A stretch of DNA of 64,000 nucleotides from Alisma plantago-aquatica (taxonomy: Eukaryota; Streptophyta; Magnoliopsida; Alismatales; Alismataceae), in NCBI GenBank assembly GCA_963693085.1, contig OY856409.1, positions 1,337,614,915 through 1,337,678,914 of the forward strand, given 5' to 3'. The notes under the pieces were generated by a model that had not been told where the DNA came from, searched no databases, and saw only the letters and a program-made list of their open reading frames with translations. Of the stretch, positions 46,119 to 57,079 are shown piece by piece. A program made the position numbers and the translations under genes. Positions within the stretch are counted from its first letter, which is position 1; each line of letters begins with the position of its first letter.

Positions 46119-47410
46119 CTATTAAATCAGAGGTTCAAAATAAGGTTTACCCAGATAAAGAGAATATGATATATAGATTGAGACTTAGACCAATCATTGT
46201 GCGAGTAGCCATATTTTGAATAAAGATGCATGATAAGGGTTTTAGACCCAATCTCAATTATGAAGTAATCGAGATCCATATTCACATTCAGTTATAGATT
46301 TAGTTTATCACTTAAGAATAAAAGATTTAGATTCAGATTTAGGATTCAGTAAATGCTCAGTACTCAGTAATCAGTTTCAGATAAGTTCAATTATCAGTAT
46401 TCACTTTTAATATAAGATAAGTTCAGATTCAGAGTTCAGTAAAGCAATCAGTATTCAACTTCATTTCAAATTAAGAATTAAGTAAGTTTAGACTTAAGAT
46501 AAATAAGACGAAACCTTCACATAAGACATTATATGATAAGTCCTCATTCAGTAGTCCCTGGACGATTCAGAGGCATATGTTGCCAATTCAGAGGAGTGTT
46601 TACTCCAATTCAGAGGTACTTTGGTATCAAGTAGGGCGTAGTTACGCCAATTCAGAGACACCTCGGTGTCATTCAGAGGCATGTAGTGCCAATTCAGGGT
46701 ACTTCAGTACCAATTCAGGTCATAGATACACCAATTCAGGAGGACTTATTGTTTAATGGTGGTCACAGTCAGATAAAAATCGTAAGTAAAAGATACCTTA
46801 GATTAGAGATGCCCATAATCTCATCCATGAGTATGATGAAAGGGAACTAGATAAGATAAGGATGACCCAAGCACTTTGGTGTAGGTCATGAGATCCATGT
46901 ATTAGAGTACATGACTCAAGAATAAGATGAGGTAGAAAGATAAGAATTCAGATTAAGAAATAAGAGACTTTATGTTTTAGATTTTACTCAGATCTTGGTG
47001 TTAGTTTCATGTTTATAATGTCCAATTTCAATTTTTTTAGCAAAATATATTTTAGAATACTCATGCCACTTAATCTAATGACTGTTATTTTCCTAATGCA
47101 TGGTTGGGGACGTGATGTCTGTAGGTTTTGGAGCAATTTAAGAACAAAAGGACAAGCAAAGGACTATGAGATTTCAAGCTCAACCTAGTGGGGTGCCATT
47201 TACCTAGACGATCTAGAGTTCTAACATATTTTTATTATAATCTTATGGATGAACATGATGTAGTTTTATGTTGAAAAGAACTATGTATGAATCATTTTCA
47301 AATATATGCAAAGGTGTTTCATTTACTTTAATTGCAATGATAATCATGTCCGTGACACCCCAGTAGAAAAAATGCTTCCGCTCATGTGATATAAAAATCA
47401 GGGTGTTACA
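46119..47410 (+). repeat. LARD 5' LTR, terminal segment
   Basis: It continues the LARD LTR right of Copia 2 and aligns with 51511-52815. It includes an ATTCAG-rich stretch (46330-46500), the hairpin array (46565-46740) and the LTR end AAAAATCAGGGTGTTACA at 47410, directly before the primer site. Confidence 0.85.
46565..46740. repeat. hairpin array in LARD 5' LTR
   Basis: Eight units of ~20-24 bp, each a constant spacer AATTCAGA plus a short hairpin with its own stem: GGCA/TGCC, GGAGT/ACTCC, GGTAC/GTATC (one mismatch), GGCGT/ACGCC, GACAC/GTGTC, GGCA/TGCC, GGTAC/GTACC, and a decayed last unit. Loops are 4-5 nt. The same order is found in the 3' LTR. Confidence 0.85.
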
Positions 47411-48201
47411 ATATGGTATCAGAGCAATTTGATAAATGGCCACTAGGCAAAGATGGTTCTCATAGTCACCCTAGGATGACGATAAGAGATTAGGGTTTAG
47501 GGATAGATTCCCAAAGGAAGATACAATGAACTAGAATGACTAAGAGTTTTCACCTTAGAAGAAATAGAGATGTCAGAAGTAGATGTTTACCTATTTAAGG
47601 CCTCAAGTTTCAACCTAACCCTAGCTAATGACATTGCTTCTCCATTCTCAATGGTTATGGCCACCCAATTGAGAATTAAAGAGGAATGTCATAAGCATTA
47701 GACTTTGATGCATTTCTCATTTCTTACTGATCTATGTGGTATGGGACACATGTATTAGTAGGTTAGTGAGAGATAGCATGTCAGGATCTCACATCCTCTG
47801 AGTATGTGCTTGATCACCACATAAGTAGAAATGTGGGAGGTACATGGAAGACCTAAGATTAGACGGTCAACTATACATAATGTTAGAAATTTGTGACAAG
47901 GTTGAGGTAGGTGCCCTAAGTATAGAGCCAAGTTTAGTTTCATAAACCCTAAGGATGAGTTGATCAACAGACCAAGATAAAGATTAATGCTCACATAAAT
48001 ATTTTATGAAAATACATTACATATCTCTTTTCATGCAAAATTTTGAGCATGTGTACCTTAATATGTTAATCATCAATAGTTAGTAATGTATGTGATGCCC
48101 CACTAAGGTGGGTAGCTTCCTATAGCTCAATCAAATTTTGAGGACGAAATTCCCAAAAAGGAGGATAATATTTTTTTTGGTATGAAAAAGGAGGGTAGTA
48201 T
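47411..48201 (+). mobile_element. LARD internal domain, non-coding
   Basis: 791 bp. It starts with the primer site TGGTATCAGAGC (47414-47425) and ends with TTTTGAGGACGAAATTCCC (about 48140) and the purine tract AAAAAGGAGGGTAGTAT before the 3' LTR. There is no ORF over 80 codons and no gag or pol motif. The GACGAAATT phrase marks descent from a chromovirus whose coding region was lost. Confidence 0.8.
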
Positions 48202-51200
48202 TGTCACACCCTAATATTTGGAACCTAGAAAGTACATGATTAAGTTATTAATAGGATCAATTTATGATATATTTATGTTTACTATAAGGTTCCATCCATT
48301 TTGCATGATCTATGGATGTAAGGAAAAAAAAGTAGTAGAAAGGGTCTTTTGTACAATTTGGTCAATTTTAATGTTTTAGAATCATTGAATATGAACTTAA
48401 TAATGTTCATATGCTTGCTAAGACACAATAAGATTGTGGTTTAGGTATGGTAAAGATCGATGCTAATTTGGTCACTCAACTTGATGATAAATACAATCAT
48501 GATCACCTAAGTTGAGGATAGTTTGATGACTATATATATAATAGATATGAACTAAGCTCACACATGTATGAAATTAGGGATAACATTGTGTTCTTTATGA
48601 TAGGTATTGCACATGGTACAACTTTGTTGATTTTTAGAGTTAATTTAGTGACTTGACGAAATGATCAATGTCATAGGACAAGTGAAATTGCACACATGAT
48701 ACAAGAGAAGTATAAGTAGTGAGCTAGCCTATGCGGATTATTCTACAAGAAGATAATACATATATGAGGTGTTGGTTAAAGTTTTTGAAGAATTGAGATT
48801 AAGGAGTAGTCTATGGAAATTTTATAGGAAATAAGAAGGAATATTTCATTTTATGGCTTAATTGAGTAATGAACTATAGAATTTGATATTGGACCAGGTT
48901 TATGCCCAAATCGGCAGCTCAGCTGAGCAATGTGCCGGTTCAATAGGTGCTTGTGAAAAAAGGGAAAGGAGACTCGCGAGTCCCATTTTGGAAAGAACAT
49001 GACTAAAACAGAGTCCCACGGAAAGAAGATATATTCATGAGATCTAGAAGGGGAAGGGTTATAAAAGTAGTAGTTTGTTGAGGGATCAGGGTGGTGACTT
49101 CAGTTCTAGGGTTTTATACTACAATCAAGATAGGAAGGAGGAGAATGAAAGAGAAGAAGAGGGGCGACATTGTAAAGGATGCAAACTGGGGGGCCTACGA
49201 TCTCAAACTATCCTCAGATGCAGATGGTCTACTATGGTCAAGGAGCGATGGACAAAGTCAAGTATGGTCTCCTTAAGCTCATTGGTGACCTAGGGGTCGA
49301 GTACGAGCCGCCCAACAATGGTTTATGCAGCGCCGGTGGCTTCACTCCGTCAATAGATAGCAGCCGTTACACAAGTTAGCAAAGGAGATGGGGTAGAAAT
49401 TGAGATCCCCACGACCATGTTGTGGTAGTCTGGAGGCGAGGTGAGCCGCTGGGTGATTTCTTCATCGATAAGCTAGAAGAGCGGGGAGATGAGAAGGAGG
49501 CGGGGGAGAGACTGCATCGGTGGCGACACTCTGTTTTCACAGAGAAACAAAGTACCTACGTGAAGAGGAATAAGAGAGGGGCAGGTCATCCATCTAGGGG
49601 ACCCACGAGCTCAGACCCTGGGAGCCCAGGTCAGGCGGTGTGGCTCATCAACAGCCGTTAGATCTAGTTTGGACGGCTTCGAACATGCTAAAGAGGTAAA
49701 TTTTAGGAAAATCATAACTTGAGATTTTGTTATTTGATTTAGATGAATAAGATACCTACAAAAAGCTCATGATGTTTACTATCCTATAAAAATACAGTCA
49801 AAGGGTGTTTTGGATGTTTAATATTTATTTGAGTTTGATTGCTAAAACATAAAGGATTTCTATATTTTGGGCATTAAAAATAGCAATTGACTTTATAAAT
49901 TTATGAATAATTTACCGTAATATTATTTTGGTATTCCTAATATGATTCCAAAGCTTGATCTTTCTAATTTGATATTTCTATATTAGTTTTGATGCTAACC
50001 CTAACAAGGGCATTTTAGGTACTTCACCCATGATCTGATTATGAAATGATCTGATATTTTAATACATGATCTTGTACTACATTGTATGATTACTTTTCTG
50101 GAGATTTGATGGAGTTTCTTGTGTTATTATATTAGTATTTAGTTTTGGACTTGAATGGCCATTATGTAAGTATAATAGATGATTATCTTGACACAATAAG
50201 TGTTGTATGTATGCTTAATTAGATCTGATATTAGTAATATAATGGTATTCTACTTTGATTTCATAATTGAGTCAGTATGTTTAGAATATGTGACTATGTT
50301 TGAGAATTGTTATCATTATATGGAGTATATGTTCATATTAGCGCATAAGATGATTTATGTCTTATTTGGATATAAAGATTATAGTAACTATATAATAAAG
50401 TTTTTATTTAATTTCAGCGCCAAGATTTTATGGTGATTTTAGATTAAAGATATACTTAGTCTAATTAAGAACCTTAAGTTGGTATATAAAGTTAGGAAGA
50501 TGGAGTTTTCAGATTTAGAAATAGAAAGAGGAAACATACATTTGGACTAATAGAACTATGATGATATCCAGGTTATTAAAGTTATGGAACTTGGAATCAA
50601 GATTTTCTTATAGATACCCTCAATACAAGAGGTAAGTGGTTCATGCCCATGAGTATTTCAGTTTATCAAATTTAGTACATTTACACGCATCTTAAATGAG
50701 AACTTAATATCCAATGTTCTAATAGATATGTAGGCAAGATTTTCTATACTTTATGATTGTGATATTTCATAGGCTCAATGTATTAATTAGAAATGTGTCA
50801 TGAGATGGTAATGAATTAACAAGGACAGAAGGTTAAATTACTCTCATATTTCTTAATGTTGTTCTATGTGAATGCTCAAGACCACAAGCAAAGAAATACA
50901 AGTTAAGACTGACATACATCCATGGTAATGAGATATAACCATGTGTTGAGATTTTTAAGTATGAACATACTATAGGGTTCCTCACTTTTATACATATAAT
51001 TGAGTATTAAGATTTCAAGGAGAGACACATTATCAAGATTTCTTATATATATAAAGATCTAAGAACTAAGGAGTTAATCAAATTTCATAGAATGAGTAAC
51101 ATCTAGAAGCAAAATACAAAGTGAGATTTGAATGTATTAAGACATGATCTATTTTCAATATAAGGGCCCTATTAGTGTATTTAATTTGATTTTATGATAA

Positions 51201-52815
51201 TAGATATAAGATTATGATGCATTAAGTTATGTGTAGGTTTCAAGGTACTATGGCATAAGATTCCTTTTGTAAGACTTAAGGTTTAATACATAAGTTCATA
51301 CGAAGACATTGAGATTCAAGGCATGATCTATTATAATGAGTTTTTGTAGGGATTGAATCTTCCTGTCAGTTAGTATGTTTATAGATATTCTATGCTTAAA
51401 TTACTCTAACATACTTTATTGAGTTACTCTTTGTATCCTTAGTATTTATATATTGACCATATTCCCAAGCCCTGAGACCCATTTGCTATATTTAGTACCA
51501 ATAAAGTCATACTATTAAATCAAAGATTCAAAATAAGGTTCACCTAGATAAAGAGAATATGAGATATAGATTGAGACTTAGACCAATCATTGTGCGAGTA
51601 GCCCGATTTTGAATAAAGATATATGATAAGGGTTTTAGACCCAATCTCGATTATGAAGTAATTGAGATCTATATTCACATTCAATTGTAGATCTAGTTTA
51701 TCACCTTAAGAATAAAAGATTCAGATTCAGGTTTAGATTCAGATTTAGAATTCAGTACATGCTCAGTACTCAGTAATCAGTTTCAGATAAGTTCAATTAT
51801 CAATATTCAGTTTTAATATAAGATAAGTTTAGATTCAGAGTTCAATAAAGCAATCAATATTTAACTTTAGTTGAAATTAAGAATTAAGTAAGTTTAGACT
51901 TAAGATAAATAAGTCAAAACTTTCATATAAGACATTATATGATAAGTCCTCATTCAGTAGTCCCGGGACAATTCAGAGGCATTTGTTGCCAATTCAGAGG
52001 AGTGTTTGCTCCAATTCAGAGGTACTTTGGTACCAAGCAGGGCGTAGTTACACCAATTCAGAGACACCTCGGTGTCATTCAGAGGCATGTAGTGCCAATT
52101 AAGGGTACTTCAGTACCAATTCAGGGCATAGATACGCCAATTCAAGAGGACTAATTGTATATTAGTGGCCACAGTCAGATAAAAATCATAAGTAAAAGAT
52201 AACTTAGATTAACGATGCTCATAATCTCATCCATGAGTATGATGAGAGGGAACTAGATAAGATAAGTATGACCCAGACACTTTGGTGTAGGTCATGAGAT
52301 TCATGTATCAGAGTACATGACTCCAGAATAAGATGAGGTAGAAAGATAAGAATTCAGATTAAGAAATAAGAGACTTTATGTTTTAGATTTTATTCAGATC
52401 TTGGTGTTAGTTTCATGTTTATAATGTCTAATTTTAATTTGTTTAGCAAATTATATTTTAGAATACTCATGCCACTTACTCTAATGACTGTTATTTTCCC
52501 AATGCATGGCTGAGGACGTGATGTCTGCAGGTTTTGGAGCAATTCAAGAATAAAAGGACAAGCAAATGACTAGAAGATTTCAAACTCAGCCTAGTGGGGT
52601 GCCATTTACCTAGACGATCTAGAGTTCTGACATATTTTTATTATAATCTTATGGATGAACATGATGTAGTTTTATGTTGACAAGAACTATGTATGAATCA
52701 TTTTCAAATATATGTAAATGTATTTCATTTACTTTAATTGCAATGATAATCATGGCTGTGACACCCCAATAAAAAAATACTTCCGTTCATGTAATATAAA
52801 AATCAGGGTGTTACA
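48202..52815 (+). repeat. LARD 3' LTR, uninterrupted
   Basis: 4614 bp, TGTCACACCCTAA to GGGTGTTACA. It carries the TATA box (49058), ~400 bp absent from the 5' LTR (50222-50627), the empty Copia target CATACTATTAAATC (51508-51521) and the hairpin array (51969-52145). The ORFs inside (49075-49661 region, 51939-52154) lack domains and match non-coding 5' LTR sequence. Confidence 0.88.
51969..52145. repeat. hairpin array in LARD 3' LTR
   Basis: Same eight-unit array as 46565-46740 with independent substitutions: here the third stem is perfect (GGTAC/GTACC), while the second (GGAG/CTCC only) and fourth (GGCGT/ACACC) have lost pairs. Confidence 0.85.
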
Positions 52816-52820
52816 AGGTC

Positions 52821-53489
52821 ACTTCGGATAGGTCCAAAAAATCAAAATCCAAATCTGTTTTAATCGGGTGGAGTCGAATCAGATTCTGTTTTGCCGGTCC
52901 TACTTTTGACGGGCGTTACAACTGAGCGATGCGCATGCACTTTGTGCTATGCTAAACTCTGCTACCTCTCCGATACCAAAGTATTACAATTAAAATACAT
53001 TGATTATTCTCATGGGGATCGGTGCAACGCAAAAAGGTTGATTTTAGCTAATGTGTTTCCTATTCAACGAACTACATACACCGTAGAAATACATTGATTA
53101 TTCTCATGGGGATCGGTGCAGCGCAAAAAGGTTGATTTTAGCTAATGTGTTTCCTATTCAACGAAACTACATACACCGTAGCTAACATGCCCTATATGTG
53201 ATTTTGACTACCTTTGAATAAAAATCAATTATGAGTAATCTATCGCAACATAAGCATAGCAAGAGATCTTGACCCTCGTAGCATCATTGTTTTTTTGGAT
53301 AGTAGGGGGTTTCACTCCAGTATGAAATATCGGGAGAGAGAATAGTCCCTTCTTGTAGTGCTCCAACAAGATACGTTGAGATTTGATCCCGCAACCTGTA
53401 CTTCACAAGGTGTTTTTCATCGCATAAAAGAAAGAAAATGGAGAATAAGGAGGTTTGTGGTCCGCCCAAAACCCAGACTAGACTCACAA
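52821..53489. other. flanking repeat sequence with a ~94-bp tandem duplication
   Basis: No gene was recognised. The unit AAATACATTGATTATTC ... ACATACACCGTAG occurs twice in direct succession (52993-53086 and 53087-53181) with about three differences. The left part (52821-52900) continues the TCGG/TCCAAATC-rich repeat interrupted by the LARD. Confidence 0.7.
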
Positions 53490-54203
53490 CATGTTTGGTA
53501 TGCGGTGAATGGAGGGGAGAGGAAGGGAATAGAAAGAGCTTAAGTTGTTTGGTTGCACATGGTGAAGGGGAAGGGAAGGGAATGGAGGGGAATGGAGGGG
53601 AAATGATCAAGTGTATTTCCAGCCACTTTTCTCCCCACCAAATCGGAGTGGAGACAAGGGAAAGGGAAAAGGGAAAAGGGGAAAGGTTTGGCGGGAAATT
53701 TATTAAAATCATAGAGGAAAATATGGAATATGGAGGGAAAATATAAATAATATGGCGAGGAATACTTGTATAGCTCACAACCAATGAGAAAAAAGAGCAT
53801 CTAGTCTCTCACCTCACTTTGAGGGACAAAATATTGGGGGAAGTTGGAGGAAAAAATTAGAGTGACAAATTAAAAATAAAAGGAAACTAGAATAAATGTA
53901 GCACACAATTAAAAAAAATCTTATAATGTCTAGAAAACATGTTAGACAGAGAATACAAAAAGTTTGAGATAAATAAAATTTTTAAGTAAATAACATAATA
54001 AAAAAGGAAAAGGAAGGAAATTGTGGAGGAAAGTGGAGGGAACTCTTAAGTTGTGGAGGGAACTTAAATAAATAGAGGGAAAACTATATATATGGAGAGA
54101 ACTACATGTGTAACCACAATGACAATGAAAAGAGAAGTGGTAGTCCCAATTTGTGTCAAAAATATTTTATATCACGTTATACATGAGAAATGTATCTTTT
54201 TCT

Positions 54204-55621
54204 TGAAAACTACTAGAGGGGGGGGTGAATAGAGTTTTATAGACAATTTGACAATTATTGAACTTAAACAACCACAATGAAAATATTGGACAAGGAGACA
54301 CAGGGTTTAGAGTGGTTCCAACTATAGCAAATACTATAGCCGTCAGTCCACTACCCGGTTGCTTACCCAACCGGGATTTGAAAAGAAATTTATTTTATTA
54401 CCTCGCAAGGACTTTACATAAAATACAATTTCTTTTCCCAAACCCTTCAAGCAGCCTTCACCTAGAAGTAATCGCCCAACCTTGAAGCAGCCTTCCCTTG
54501 AAGTAGATGCACCAACTCCCGTTGCACCAGCCTTCTGAAGTAGCTTCCCGTGCGATAGCCTTCTTGAAGTAGCTTGAAGTCCCCTTCTCCACCTGAGAAG
54601 TCAACCCTCTCCAATCCGTAGCCTCCAACCCTAGGAGTAGCAAGGAGAGTACAAAAGATAAAAAGGAACAAGAAGGAAAATAGAAATTACAATACCGTTG
54701 TAAGCACAAGGCTTGATTTTCCTATATCAAGCGTTTAGATCTCCTAACCAATGTGTATGACAATGTGATTGTAGTGGATAGGAGATACTAGCCTATAGGA
54801 CATGAAATGGGAGCAATAGGAATGAATGGCAAGTGTAGGAATTGCTCTATTGCTCTAGAACAGATTGCAAGTGAGTATTCAAGCTCAAGTATAGCACAAG
54901 TATATCTTAGGTTTTTTTTGGTGTCCTAAGGCATGTCCTATTTATAGGAGTGGCCTATGAATACTTAAGGACGTTCTAGACAACTTCTAGGGGCTTCTAA
55001 GTGCTTAACTAGCCGTTAGATATAAGTTAAGTGCATTAGTAACGGCTAGTTACTTTATTCTGCAGTTGCTGTTAGAGACCATCTCGGTCGACAAATGGTC
55101 GACCGAGACACCTACTCGGTCGAAGTTTTGTCGACCGACAGGCTCTCTGGATCAACGTTCATTTGCAACTGCCAACTACTTTGTCAGCTGTGTCTAACGA
55201 CTACTTGGGTCATTCTCAGTCGAGGAGTTTGTCGACCGAGAGTGTCTCGGTCGAGGAGTGTGGTCGACCGAGATTGACTCTGTTTTCAATCTTTTAATTA
55301 ACCACTAAGCATGTGTATGAGTGTACATATGTGATCCTATTTGAAGGGGATGACCTATCTAAGTGTGGTGATTAGCTAGGAAGATCCAACGCTTGATTTA
55401 CATGCAATCTAAGTACTTGTACATTATATATTTGTACAAGTTTGTACAACAGTGATTACATTGCATGGAAATATAAATATGTAAGCTCTTTGGATTTTCC
55501 CTAGTTACTTTGTCATCCACCTTAATCCTGCACACTCAAGTAGCACGTTAGATCAACAAGAATGAAATGTTTGTCATCATCGAAACAAAGGGATTTATCA
55601 TAATGTCCAATTTATCCAACA
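54204..55621 (-). repeat. gag-only element 3' LTR
   Basis: 1418 bp. On the minus strand palindromes of TCGGTCGA type (55083-55275) lie 135-330 bp upstream of a TATA box CCTATAAATAGG (54937-54948). One hairpin is CTCGGTCGAC, 5-nt loop, GTCGACCGAG (55083-55107). The polypurine tract AAAAAGGGGGAGAT abuts it at 55622. Confidence 0.92.
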
Positions 55622-57079
55622 ATCTCCCCCTTTTTGAAGATGACAAACATTTCCTAAAATATGAAATAAGAAAATATAAAGCATGTGAGTTTCATACCTG
55701 AAGATTACCTTTTGTAGCCATTCTTGTTTTACAAGTGAGTGCTGGCCATCAAGATGAAACTCATTTATATTTATATTTTTGATTTGATATTCTTTCTCCC
55801 CCTTTGTCATTTCAAAAAGATATCCAGGTTTAAACATTTTATTTCTTCTCCCCCTTAATTTTATATTAAGCTCCCCCTTAAATAGATATCCTATTAGGAA
55901 CATGGATTTATGTCTAATTTATCCACAATTTGTTTCTCAATCATTTGCAAAGGATGTTAAGCCTTGAAATGATATGAGATTCCCTTAAGCTTATGATGAA
56001 TGTATATTTATTTCTCATCTATCAAGGGATGTTAAGTCCTAAATTAAATGAGAATCCTTTAATCTTAGAGTACATAAAAATGTCTCCAACCAAATGTAAG
56101 GGATGTTATGCCCTTATTTGTTCAGAGAGTTCCTTTAAGTACAAGATATATCATTTTTATGAAATTCATAGATTGCTTCATAATTAGGAGTAAAAATACT
56201 AAGGTCATAACAATCTTCAAATGATGTTTACAATGTTTTTCTAAGCTTCTTAATCAATTAAACCAATTTATTGTTATGAGCTCCCCCTTAATCTTACAAT
56301 TTAAGCAGTTTGATGCTTCTAAGGTCACAAATAATTTTAAATTTTGATTTTGACCGTTATTAAAAGTATACTAAGATTAAGTGCAATAAAATGATGTCCA
56401 AATAAGCATTTTGTCAAAGCTTATTTTAGGTCGCCCTTGACTACGACCATAGCGCCCCTTGGCTAAATTTTATTTTAACCAAGAGGCAAAAATTGCAGAT
56501 TTCCAATTAAGCATTCATATCAATTTTGATGCATGTTTAAGTGATACTAAACATGAAAGCATAATGAATATTTCAAATCTTTTAAAAAATATCAATTGAA
56601 AACACTGTTCTTTTTGCAAGCATTTCTAAGATATAAATCACCAATAAGTCCTTTTGCTTGCTTATGTAATGATAGAACAATTAAAAGCATGTAATGATAA
56701 AACAGAAATTTTCTTTAAACTAAGCATAATTTTGGTTTTTAACCAAATTAATTTCACATAATCTTTCAAGAATGATTTCCATAATTTATGCTTTATTTGT
56801 ACAGTCATTTACCACAAATAGACAACAGTTTTGATCAATTTCAACAGAATTCAGCAATTTTATAGCATTCTGAAAAGCAGTGACATGCTCGGTCGACAGC
56901 TTCTCGACCGAGATTCACTCGGTCGACAATACCTCGACCGACCAAGTGTCTGAAAAGTATTCAGAAATCGATTTCAAGCAAAAAGAAATATACAAAGTAG
57001 AGCTCAATTGTGTTGAGATAAGACATTATGATATCAAGAATCAGTTTAGGTCAAATCTCAACAATTTATTTTTAAGCTA
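55622..57079 (-). other. 3' non-coding region with multiple polypurine tracts
   Basis: AT-rich, no conserved ORF. AAGGGGGAG (minus strand) occurs at about 55624, 55796, 55849, 55871 and 56281, the first being the LTR-proximal tract. Two further TCGGTCGA/TCGACCGA hairpins, identical in type to those of the LTR promoter, lie at 56889-56941 about 140 bp after the gag stop. Confidence 0.75.

Noticed and set aside
46565..46740. Regularly spaced repeats resembling a CRISPR array
   Set aside because: The setting is an LTR of a plant retrotransposon, the constant part is only ~8 bp, the variable part is self-complementary, and no cas gene exists.
51939..52154. 71-codon ORF over the hairpin array
   Set aside because: It is a frame through the tandem hairpin units; the other LTR copy does not keep it open.
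55598..55903. 101-codon minus-strand ORF upstream of the gag-only 3' LTR
   Set aside because: No similarity to pol motifs; composition reflects the repeated AAGGGGGAG tracts and AT-rich spacer.
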